Below are positions 38,044 to 43,257 of a stretch of DNA of 52,219 nt, one piece after another. The notes beneath the pieces were generated by a model. The model saw only the letters and a program-made list of their open reading frames with translations, searched no databases and was not told where the DNA came from. The stretch is from a virus. Each line of letters opens with the position of its first letter. Positions within the stretch are counted from its first letter, which is position 1. A program made the position numbers and the translations under genes. Location: positions 1 through 52,219 of IMG/VR virus record IMGVR_UViG_3300025127_000055. One strand, 5' to 3'.

Positions 38044-38444
38044 TATATCCTAGTCGGTTGGAGTAAAAATTCGATATTTTGTGTTGGAAATGGTAATCCT
38101 GTAATTTCATACTCAATTCTTATCTGCAATTCATAAGAATCAACTACAGAATCAATCAAAACATTGGTTAAATTGATTCTTGGTTCATAATTTTTGAGTA
38201 AAGTACTAATTTCTCTTTCTAAAAATGATGCAATGTCAGTCAAATTCGTCTCAAATAACGAATCTTCAATTGATGTACCTAATAAGTCGTTAAAAAACCT
38301 CTCATTTATGCGTGTTCGACATAAATTAATCACTGATTTCTTAATTGCATCTTCATTTTTCAGCACAGTTACATCATTTGTAACAGGATGCCGAGTAAAT
38401 GACAAACTTATGTCCTTAAATGCACGAGAAATTCTAACTACCAT
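38043..38444 (-). CDS. 25: Baseplate wedge protein gp25
   Basis: 133 aa (T4 gp25: 132). Lysozyme-fold sheath-initiation protein of the wedge, not an active lysozyme. Typical sequence: SRAFKDISLSFTRHPVTNDV, KNEDAIKKSVINLCRTRINE, FNDLLGTSIEDSLFE, then the ITGLPFPTQNIEFLLQ end. It is the first gene of the baseplate operon, with a late-promoter box 55 bp upstream. Confidence 0.96.
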   Translation of the reverse strand: MVVRISRAFKDISLSFTRHPVTNDVTVLKNEDAIKKSVINLCRTRINERFFNDLLGTSIEDSLFETNLTDIASFLEREISTLLKNYEPRINLTNVLIDSVVDSYELQIRIEYEITGLPFPTQNIEFLLQPTRI

Positions 38445-38498
38445 TCAATTTGATATATTTTTCCTAATATATCTATAAGGGTTTTTAAGATATAAGTT

Positions 38499-38506
38499 TA
38501 TTTATT
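38499..38506 (-). promoter_or_regulatory. Probable late promoter for gene 25 (AATAAATA)
   Basis: Minus-strand AATAAATA, 55 bp upstream of the gp25 ATG. Its TAA (38502-38504) is the stop codon of the 43-aa ORF. Confidence 0.6.
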
Positions 38507-38633
38507 GTTCTTCTTTCAAAAATTGAGGTTTTTCTTCCTCTTTTTCTTCAAAATAAGCATCAGCATCATACTCATTAATCAATTTTCGACCAGTTTTGGT
38601 AAATTCTTCGGATTTATCCATTTTGATAACCAT
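38502..38633 (-). CDS. 43-aa acidic hypothetical protein
   Basis: ATG at 38631-38633, TAA at 38502-38504. Charged, with a Glu/Lys-rich second half (YFEEKEEEKPQFLKEEQ). The start MVIKMDKSEEFTKTGRKLIN could alternatively begin at Met5. It is flanked by two NATAAATA boxes: one overlapping the stop of the upstream gene, 21 bp before this ATG, and one overlapping its own stop. The dedicated late promoter supports expression as a late gene. Not recognised; by location possibly a baseplate assembly accessory. Confidence 0.6.
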   Translation of the reverse strand: MVIKMDKSEEFTKTGRKLINEYDADAYFEEKEEEKPQFLKEEQ

Positions 38634-38653
38634 TTTTTGTTTCCGTAATGATT

Positions 38654-38661
38654 TATTTATC
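38654..38661 (-). promoter_or_regulatory. Probable late promoter (GATAAATA) for the 43-aa gene and gp25
   Basis: Minus-strand GATAAATA, 21 bp upstream of the ATG at 38633. Its TAA (38657-38659) is the stop codon of the 225-aa gene. Confidence 0.55.
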
Positions 38662-39334
38662 CTAATTCGGGTTCATTTTCGGTATTTTTGCGTTCTTTTG
38701 CAGTTTTCCAAAAATAATTCTCTTCTGAACCCAATCCATCACGATCATGACCGTTTTCTACCTGATAATACACAGTTGAAACCTTAAAATCAGGAATCTT
38801 AGGTGTCTCAGGAGTGATACTATTGTCATATATCCTCATTCTGTTGTTTGGATAGAGACAAAACTGTCCATTATCCAATTCTAAGAGGTTGTGACTCTTA
38901 TGTTCAGCTGGTTGTTCACTTGTTGAGTAGTCAATTGCATCTACATCTTGATGGTAGTTGTCTAAAGTGCAAATATAAGTGCCTGTTTGGTTTCCATAGT
39001 CTCTTGTCATCACTTCATAGTGCATTGAACCGATAAACTGCTTCTGTACTGCTACAACCCCGTAGTCCATGCAGTTCCAAAACTGAAGGTTATGTAATGT
39101 CATATCTGGTTTCGGTGTCTCTGGGTCTGTTGTGAAGGCAGAGATAGGCAATTTATCAAACATTGCTGCATACTCTGGTAAATAAGTTTCAAAGTAAAAG
39201 GCACGACCTGGTATACTCTTTGCAGATACCCATACTCCTTTCACAAACTCACCATGACCACTCTTGTGGTCGGTTAGATACTCTTTTCTTACCCATACCT
39301 CATAGGAGGGTAAATTTGCAATTAAACAAGCCAT
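38657..39334 (-). CDS. Conserved hypothetical protein, 225 aa
   Basis: 225 aa, soluble, no transmembrane segment. It is aromatic-rich, with segments such as KSIPGRAFYFETYLPEYAAM, HNLQFWNCMDYGVVAVQKQF and LLELDNGQFCLYPNNRMRIY, and a charged tail. The sequence style (many Tyr/Trp/Asp, no repeats) suggests a folded globular domain. I recall related uncharacterised proteins in marine T4-like phages but cannot name a function. It follows the zinc-ribbon gene by 2 bp and ends in a late promoter box. Confidence 0.75.
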   Translation of the reverse strand: MACLIANLPSYEVWVRKEYLTDHKSGHGEFVKGVWVSAKSIPGRAFYFETYLPEYAAMFDKLPISAFTTDPETPKPDMTLHNLQFWNCMDYGVVAVQKQFIGSMHYEVMTRDYGNQTGTYICTLDNYHQDVDAIDYSTSEQPAEHKSHNLLELDNGQFCLYPNNRMRIYDNSITPETPKIPDFKVSTVYYQVENGHDRDGLGSEENYFWKTAKERKNTENEPELG

Positions 39335-39336
39335 TT

Positions 39337-39489
39337 TTAGATGTGATGATAAACTTCAACATAAGATTCGCACTTCGGACAAGTAAAAGTGGAAAAGAAG
39401 TCGTATTCTGACTCCTCACCATCATTTATATCCTCCATCGAGTGATCTGCACCCCAGATCAATTCAGTTCCACAATGCCAACAATTCAT
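39337..39489 (-). CDS. 50-aa zinc-ribbon protein
   Basis: Short ORF with two zinc knuckles, Cys3-Cys6 (NCWHCG) and Cys37-Cys40 (TCPKCES), separated by 30 mostly acidic residues (DHSMEDINDGEESEYDFF). This is a classic rubredoxin-like/zinc-ribbon layout found in many small T4-like phage proteins. ATG overlaps the TAA of the one-TM gene upstream (TAATG), and the 225-aa gene follows after 2 bp, so the three are translated as a coupled set. Target unknown; zinc ribbons often bind RNA polymerase, DNA or other proteins. Confidence 0.75.
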   Translation of the reverse strand: MNCWHCGTELIWGADHSMEDINDGEESEYDFFSTFTCPKCESYVEVYHHI

Positions 39490-39827
39490 TAGTTCTCCCA
39501 CTTACCTTTTGTTTCCCACTCGATATACTCTTTATTTCTTTTTTCAATATAATCCCAGAACCATTTATTTGGATCATTTGCATCTGCTACTGATCTTGGT
39601 TCTAATTCTTTTATCTTCTTCTCAAACTCATCTGCAATAATCCAATCCATATCCTTTATAACCTGTCCTGTGAGTTGATTCTCAAATGCAGGACTTTTCA
39701 TATACAGAAAGACAAAGAGGCCTGATGTAAACGTAATAAGAGACGTTCCAAGTGCAAATGCAGCAATAAACCGAGTTCGAATACGACTCGGTGTTCTTTG
39801 AAACTCAACATTCTTATCAAACATCAT
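39489..39827 (-). CDS. Single-TM membrane protein
   Basis: 112 aa. A basic N-terminus (RTPSRIRTRF), one transmembrane helix at about residues 19-43 (FIAAFALGTSLITFTSGLFV, FLYM), then a hydrophilic, acidic helical domain with aromatic residues (KWFWDYIEKRNKEYIEWETK). By the positive-inside rule, the N-terminus is cytoplasmic and the C-terminal domain periplasmic. No lipobox or catalytic motif. It could act in lysis control or superinfection immunity; that is speculation. It shares ATGA/TAATG overlaps with both neighbours. Confidence 0.7.
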   Translation of the reverse strand: MMFDKNVEFQRTPSRIRTRFIAAFALGTSLITFTSGLFVFLYMKSPAFENQLTGQVIKDMDWIIADEFEKKIKELEPRSVADANDPNKWFWDYIEKRNKEYIEWETKGKWEN

Positions 39828-39964
39828 TTACCTTGACCTCTGTATCTCTTCTTTGCCCCGTTACGACTCGTAGCAGAGTACTTACTATGCTTTCCTTTTC
39901 CTTGTCTTGTCTTCTTTGGACGACTTTCAATTAATGAATCACCCATACTGAATCTCATTGCCAT
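39824..39964 (-). CDS. 46-aa very basic protein
   Basis: ATG at 39962-39964 with a good Shine-Dalgarno (AGGAG, 8 bp upstream); TGA at 39824-39826 overlapping the next ATG. The C-terminal two thirds are Lys/Arg/Gly-rich (ESRPKKTRQGKGKHSKYSAT, SRNGAKKRYRGQGK), like a small nucleic-acid binder or ribosomal-protein tail. Too short for confident family assignment. Confidence 0.65.
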   Translation of the reverse strand: MAMRFSMGDSLIESRPKKTRQGKGKHSKYSATSRNGAKKRYRGQGK

Positions 39965-39980
39965 AATTAATGCTCCTTAA

Positions 39981-40020
39981 ACTTTAACGACGATTTTTTC
40001 ACTTTGACGACGATTTTTTC
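39981..40020. repeat. Two tandem 20-bp repeats
   Basis: actttaacgacgattttttc at 39981-40000 and actttgacgacgattttttc at 40001-40020, one mismatch. The second copy runs into the stop codon of the 100-aa gene. The pair lies between that stop and the Shine-Dalgarno of the 46-aa gene. Confidence 0.9.
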
Positions 40021-40321
40021 ACCGCCACTTTGTAAATGGTTTTGACTCCATTGCAACCTTATCCTTTGCTTCAATCAACTTTGCTGTCTCGATCTCATCA
40101 CTTTCATCCGCATTCGTATGATGCGTGACCTCCTTGAGAGTCTTAAGGTATTCAAGAACGTGCTCTCGAATCTCCATCAACTGATCATAACAACCCTGAT
40201 TATGGGCACAACCTCTCAGATTGTGGTCAGGCTTCAGTACTGACTCTGTGAATAAGTCTAAAGCCCTTTGATACTTCTGAGAAGGTGTCTCAGATTGGTC
40301 GATTGAATTTTGATCGTGCAT
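40019..40321 (-). CDS. Small hypothetical protein, 100 aa
   Basis: Strong Shine-Dalgarno (AGGAGG, 5 bp before the ATG). Mostly helical, charged and acidic (SQKYQRALDLFTESVLKPDH, YDQLMEIREHVLEYLKTLKE, SDEIETAKLIEAKDKVAMES) with Cys38 and Cys44 and many His residues around positions 32-45. No membrane segment. It follows the glycosyltransferase-like gene by 9 bp. Its stop lies in the tandem repeat. Function unknown. Confidence 0.65.
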   Translation of the reverse strand: MHDQNSIDQSETPSQKYQRALDLFTESVLKPDHNLRGCAHNQGCYDQLMEIREHVLEYLKTLKEVTHHTNADESDEIETAKLIEAKDKVAMESKPFTKWR

Positions 40322-40330
40322 AGCGTCCTC

Positions 40331-41227
40331 CTAGATGACTCTGGTTTTCTCATGCCCAACTCGAATGAGTGGATCACACCAGATATCAAATCCTGCTTCG
40401 ATTGCATCCAGACAGAAGGATACGTCCTCTCCACACATGTCCTGTACCTCTCCAGACTCGAAGATCTGCATCTTTGGTGCAAACCAAGGGTATTTCATTT
40501 CGGCATGCTCAAACACTCCATTCTTGATGAGTACCCAACCGAATCCTGTGTAATCACAAGTGAACGGCTTCTTTCTCTTACTCATGGTTTCGAGAGTCTC
40601 ATGATTCATGACTCCACCGTTCTTACGGAAGTCACCTTCCTCTAACCAGTGAGCAATTGAAGTTGTTCTCCCATCTTCTGTACAGTACCAACCAGCAACG
40701 ATTTCTCTCTCTTTCTCTGGATCTACAATGATGTTCTTACCAACTACCTGAGTAACTGCTTTTCCTTCCTTATCAAGTTTTGCTTTACCATCTTCACCCA
40801 TTACAGGTTGTATGACATCCTCATAAGTTCTTGCCTCTTTTGGTATTGCATTATGAATTAATCTGTAGAACTTCTCTGTATCGAACATGATATCAGAGTC
40901 AATCCATAACTGATAGTCATATTTTAGATTTCCGTCCCATGGCTTCTGATCTGGCCCTCGTAGTACGTTTGCACCAAGACACTTACATCTTGCGAAGTTC
41001 ACCATACTACTGTAGTCCTGTGAGATCTGAATCGATGCACCACTCTGTACCAGATCAAAACAAAGTCCTACGAAACTTTTCAGAAACTGATAGGAAACTC
41101 CTCTACCTGGTAGACAGAATACGATTGCTTTTCCTCTTATTAATTGTCTACACTCTGCAAGATCAAATGTATCTTCATTCTTCTTTTGCTTGGGTGTTGC
41201 TGCTTTTACAGTAAATCCTTTTGCCAT
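40331..41227 (-). CDS. GT-A-type glycosyltransferase-like protein
   Basis: 298 aa. Domain order fits a nucleotide-sugar transferase of the GT-A fold. An N-terminal strand-helix unit (KAIVFCLPGRGVSYQFLKSF) is followed by a DxD-like metal site LWIDSDIMF (Asp110 and Asp112). A C-terminal acidic/His segment CGEDVSFCLDAIEAGFDIWC, then RVGHEKTR, closes the active site. Between these lies a Lys/Asp-rich loop (about 130-180). Such enzymes in T4-like phages modify bases or surface structures. The acceptor here is unknown; synteny with structural genes would allow virion glycosylation. A sigma70-like promoter lies upstream at 41251-41279. Confidence 0.7.
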   Translation of the reverse strand: MAKGFTVKAATPKQKKNEDTFDLAECRQLIRGKAIVFCLPGRGVSYQFLKSFVGLCFDLVQSGASIQISQDYSSMVNFARCKCLGANVLRGPDQKPWDGNLKYDYQLWIDSDIMFDTEKFYRLIHNAIPKEARTYEDVIQPVMGEDGKAKLDKEGKAVTQVVGKNIIVDPEKEREIVAGWYCTEDGRTTSIAHWLEEGDFRKNGGVMNHETLETMSKRKKPFTCDYTGFGWVLIKNGVFEHAEMKYPWFAPKMQIFESGEVQDMCGEDVSFCLDAIEAGFDIWCDPLIRVGHEKTRVI

Positions 41228-41250
41228 AACTTAGTAATAATTACATTTAC

Positions 41251-41279
41251 ATTATACCATTACAATTCAAATCATGCAA
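41251..41279 (-). promoter_or_regulatory. Sigma70-like promoter for the glycosyltransferase gene
   Basis: Minus-strand TTGCAT (41274-41279), 17-bp spacer, perfect TATAAT (41251-41256), about 24 bp before the ATG. The -35 box matches only three of six, so strength is uncertain. Confidence 0.5.
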
Positions 41280-41306
41280 CAGTTAAGGTATATATGTGAC
41301 TCTTTT

Positions 41307-41459
41307 TCAGTCGAGGGTCGGTTCTTCCAACCTTGACAGCAGATCCTCTAAATCATCTTTCAAAGTTCCGTCAATGAGTAGTATGTTATCGTTCTCTAAC
41401 CGATACTGAAGGGTCTCCATGATTATGTCCTTCTCATAATGGTCTACACTAATTTTCAT
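41307..41459 (-). CDS. 50-aa hypothetical protein
   Basis: ATG at 41457-41459, TGA at 41307-41309. Amphipathic and acidic (MKISVDHYEKDIIMETLQYR, LENDNILLIDGTLKDDLEDL, LSRLEEPTLD) with the heptad-like Leu pattern typical of a helical hairpin. Shine-Dalgarno is weak (AGGA only 2 bp before ATG). About 80 bp lie between its stop and the next gene and hold the glycosyltransferase promoter. Function unknown. Confidence 0.55.
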   Translation of the reverse strand: MKISVDHYEKDIIMETLQYRLENDNILLIDGTLKDDLEDLLSRLEEPTLD

Positions 41460-41581
41460 CTTCCTATAAGTGAATTTATTTTTATATATCCTTTGCGAAC
41501 CTTAGACGACCTCTGAGGCCGTGGGAAATTTTTTCCCTGATGGGGGTTTTGAGTGCTTTTTTACTGGCCGAATATTTTTTT

Positions 41582-41701
41582 CTATGAGAGAATCACAATC
41601 AGGAATGCGATACCAAGTACTCCCATGAAGAAGAGGGGGTTGAGTAATCCAAGGTATTTGAGACCTGATGCAATTGCAATGAGTTTTAATATAAAGTTCA
41701 C
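41582..41701 (-). CDS. 39-aa membrane microprotein (GTG start)
   Basis: GTG at 41699-41701 with a strong Shine-Dalgarno (GAGGTG, 7 bp upstream), TAG at 41582-41584. Two hydrophobic stretches, residues 2-12 (NFILKLIAIAS) and about 18-38 (LGLLNPLFFMGVLGIAFLIV), separated by GLKY. It could form one long or two short transmembrane helices. Single Lys at residue 6 and no acidic residue. Size and hydrophobicity would fit a small holin-like or membrane-tuning peptide, but lysis function is unproven. The ribosome-binding site and in-frame stop support coding. Confidence 0.55.
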   Translation of the reverse strand: MNFILKLIAIASGLKYLGLLNPLFFMGVLGIAFLIVILS

Positions 41702-41876
41702 GGATTGTCACCTCTGTAGGTTAGGGTAGTTAGTCGTTTTTAAACCGCAAGGGGGGCATAACAAAACACATAAGGGGGCAATATAACTGGCTATAAGACC
41801 ACCAAGAACTGCCATAAGCACCCCATGACCAGCTGCTATAAGACACTGCACCCTTATAAGGTTTCTGTATTGTAGA

Positions 41877-42040
41877 GTCTAAACAGATTGACCACTGGCT
41901 GTGAGATGTGTCAAAACATAATGAAGTGTTCACATAATGCTGTGGTGTTCTCATCAGCTGGTGATACTGTTCACCCTATAAGACACTGGTGTGAGCTGTA
42001 CCTTATAAGACTGCTGTATCTGTTCATACTCTGTTTAGAC
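41877..42040. repeat. 10-bp inverted repeat
   Basis: gtctaaacag at 41877-41886 and its exact reverse complement ctgtttagac at 42031-42040, separated by 144 bp that include the CTATAAGACACTG unit. Confidence 0.75.
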
Positions 42041-42085
42041 TGTGTTACCTACTCATAAATCACTAACTCATAACGAATTACCCTT

Positions 42086-42114
42086 ATTATACACGAATCT
42101 CTCCCTACTGTCAA
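42086..42114 (-). promoter_or_regulatory. Consensus sigma70 promoter, minus strand
   Basis: TTGACA (complement of 42109-42114), 17-bp spacer, TATAAT (complement of 42086-42091). Perfect in both boxes and spacing. Transcript would run through the repeat region towards the 39-aa gene at 41701. Confidence 0.85.
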
Positions 42115-42149
42115 ATTGTGTCGTTTCCCTTATACTTGCACTGTGGGGG

Positions 42150-42178
42150 TTGACTTCTGCGGTCTTATGTGTTATAAT
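42150..42178 (+). promoter_or_regulatory. Consensus sigma70 promoter, plus strand
   Basis: TTGACT (42150-42155), 17-bp spacer, TATAAT (42173-42178). Eleven of twelve consensus bases. It points away from the minus promoter, its -35 box 35 bp from the other. No plus-strand gene follows, so the RNA would be non-coding and, beyond 42315, antisense to the early genes. Confidence 0.8.
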
Positions 42179-42272
42179 GAACGCCAAGATCACTATAAGT
42201 ACACACATTTAACGAACGCACTCTATAAGGATTCTACGAACATTCTAGACGGATTCAATAGAGAATACATAT

Positions 42273-42310
42273 ACCTTTTTTAAGCCATTTATTAATGTAT
42301 TTAAAAAGGT
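42273..42310. terminator. Long AT-rich stem-loop (possible terminator)
   Basis: Arms ACCTTTTTTAA (42273-42283) and TTAAAAAGGT (42301-42310) pair with one bulge; loop about 17 nt. It follows the early block on the minus strand and ends the possible plus-strand RNA. No strong U-run on either strand, so termination efficiency is doubtful. Confidence 0.4.
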
Positions 42311-42311
42311 T

Positions 42312-42319
42312 TATTTATA
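42312..42319 (-). promoter_or_regulatory. Late-promoter motif at the end of the early block (TATAAATA)
   Basis: Perfect minus-strand TATAAATA. Its TAA (42315-42317) is the stop codon of the 61-aa gene, as at several structural genes. It would transcribe the 600-bp non-coding region and then the 39-aa gene late in infection. Confidence 0.6.
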
Positions 42320-42500
42320 CACTAAAATAAGGTTGATCTGTCTCTAGGTCTAGGTCGTATTCATCAAATTCAGTAACGAAGTATAGACCACTTTTAAGAC
42401 TCACGAATTTCTCTTTATCCCTTATAAACACTAGAGTTTCGGCATTTAACTGGTCTGTGGTTAGTTCCTTTAATTGGTTCAGTAATTCCTTATACTTCAT
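42315..42500 (-). CDS. 61-aa early hypothetical protein
   Basis: Helical front (MKYKELLNQLKELTTDQLNA) and a compact acidic beta-like end (GLYFVTEFDEYDLDLETDQP). The pattern resembles small cyanophage proteins of the type LNxLTxEQLxxxVxVxxxExDEFYPV... Tyr/Asp-rich end, with unknown role. ATG overlaps the stop of the preceding gene (ATGA). Last gene of the early operon. Confidence 0.65.
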   Translation of the reverse strand: MKYKELLNQLKELTTDQLNAETLVFIRDKEKFVSLKSGLYFVTEFDEYDLDLETDQPYFSV

Positions 42501-42727
42501 AAGGTTGAGCCCCTGATACTTTTTACTTGCATTTGAGTAAATTTCTGTGCATCTATTTTAGTATAAAAAGTGCTAATAATTTCCCTTAATTTGCCTTGTA
42601 ATTGGTACTCTTTTTCTAAGGTTTCGGGGTCATTCTCCTGGAAATCTCTGCTTAATGCTTCGATTATTGTATTAATTTCCTCTTCACTTAGATTACATTC
42701 GAGTAAAATTCCTTTTGTGTGTTCCAT
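42497..42727 (-). CDS. 76-aa early helical protein
   Basis: All-helical acidic protein (LSEEEINTIIEALSRDFQEN, EYQLQGKLREIISTFYTKID). Its first half is similar in design to the product of the gene just upstream (LTEAEISVILFNLEEKYGH), so the two may be diverged duplicates. 3-bp gap upstream and ATGA overlap downstream. Not recognised. Confidence 0.65.
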   Translation of the reverse strand: MEHTKGILLECNLSEEEINTIIEALSRDFQENDPETLEKEYQLQGKLREIISTFYTKIDAQKFTQMQVKSIRGSTL

Positions 42728-42730
42728 AAT

Positions 42731-42943
42731 TTACCACTCCATAGTTGGTTGTTTACTTTGGGCTTTTTCAACTTTCTCATAATACTTGTCTACTGAGCCC
42801 TCTAACTTAGAGAAGATTGTTTGCACCTCTTCGGGGATCTCTCCATCTAATAAGTGGCCATACTTCTCTTCTAGGTTGAAAAGAATCACACTTATTTCTG
42901 CTTCGGTTAGTGTTAGATTGTGTTGTGTGTTTAATGCCATCAT
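42731..42943 (-). CDS. 70-aa early helical protein
   Basis: I choose the ATG at 42941-42943, which overlaps the stop of the previous gene (ATGA) and has GGAG 8 bp upstream. A longer open frame starts at 42976 but overlaps that gene by 37 bp. Sequence: NLTLTEAEISVILFNLEEKY, then DGEIPEEVQTIFSKLEGSVD and a Lys/Glu-rich helix. Related in layout to the 76-aa neighbour. Function unknown. Confidence 0.6.
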   Translation of the reverse strand: MMALNTQHNLTLTEAEISVILFNLEEKYGHLLDGEIPEEVQTIFSKLEGSVDKYYEKVEKAQSKQPTMEW

Positions 42944-43179
42944 GCAATAATCTCCAACTCTTTGAAATTGTGACATACTACTCTTCTGTGATTATCATCT
43001 ATTAGAATAGTTCGGTTTGATTTGGGTGTGTAGTTTTTTGCGTCAGTTTCTCCCTTAATGTAATTGATTAAGACCTGATACTGATTGTTTTTAAATCGAA
43101 CATTGTCCCCAACACCGATTACAGTTGGATTAATGTATCTTTGAATAAACATTTTTTTGTGTAAGTTTCCGTAGCACAT
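42940..43179 (-). CDS. 79-aa early hypothetical protein
   Basis: Starts either at the ATG at 43179, 2 bp after the stop of the 24-aa gene, or at Met10 (43152). The core, VGDNVRFKNNQYQVLINYIK, then NRTILIDDNHRRVVCHNFKE, reads like a small SH3-like/KOW beta barrel. Such barrels bind nucleic acid or ribosomal targets; this is inference. Overlaps the 70-aa gene by ATGA. Confidence 0.6.
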   Translation of the reverse strand: MCYGNLHKKMFIQRYINPTVIGVGDNVRFKNNQYQVLINYIKGETDAKNYTPKSNRTILIDDNHRRVVCHNFKELEIIA

Positions 43180-43181
43180 TT

Positions 43182-43256
43182 TTAATTATGTGGATTGTAA
43201 AAATAAAGTATGTAAAGTATAATGAATATAATGAATATAAAGATTAAACCAGCCAT
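43182..43256 (-). CDS. 24-aa hydrophobic microprotein
   Basis: ATG at 43254-43256 directly behind the stop of the 68-aa gene (TAA, one base, ATG), with AGGAG 6 bp upstream; TAA at 43182-43184. Residues 3-20 (GLIFIFIIFIILYILYFY) form one transmembrane helix almost without polar residues, followed by NPHN. Coupling, a strong ribosome-binding site and a clean helix support translation. Too short for family assignment. Confidence 0.5.
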   Translation of the reverse strand: MAGLIFIFIIFIILYILYFYNPHN

Positions 43257-43257
43257 T

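Larger units (their letters stand above)
41791..42230. repeat. Dispersed TATAAG repeats
   Basis: TATAAG on the plus strand starts at 41793, 41838, 41855, 41978, 42004, 42194 and 42224. Fuller forms are CTATAAGAC at 41791, 41836 and 41976, and CCTTATAAG at 41852 and 42001. Two copies form a larger duplicated unit CTATAAGACACTG ... CCTTATAAG (41836-41860 and 41976-42009), with the inner part of different length. Confidence 0.8.
41702..42311. other. About 600-bp non-coding control region
   Basis: No convincing gene on either strand. The two open frames here have odd Trp/Ser/Cys-rich or very short products. The stretch contains two divergent sigma70 promoters, seven TATAAG motifs, a 10-bp inverted repeat and a long AT-rich stem-loop, all listed separately. 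It separates the early small-gene block from the accessory and late region. Candidate roles are a replication origin, a regulatory RNA locus or a transcription hub; none can be proven from sequence alone. Confidence 0.75.

Noticed and set aside
41502-41711. 69-aa minus-strand frame
   Set aside because: Overlaps the better supported 39-aa GTG gene in another frame and includes a GGGAAA/TTTCCC palindrome region. Composition not protein-like.
41730-41954. 74-aa minus-strand frame in the control region
   Set aside because: Odd composition (many Trp, Ser, Cys, Tyr), no ribosome-binding site, runs through TATAAG repeats. Better explained as non-coding.
39981-42230. CRISPR array from the tandem and TATAAG repeats
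   Set aside because: The tandem repeats have no spacers, and the TATAAG motifs are too short and irregularly spaced for an array.
41702-42311. tRNA genes in the control region and other gaps
   Set aside because: I looked for T-arm (GGTTCRA) and acceptor pairing on both strands and found none.
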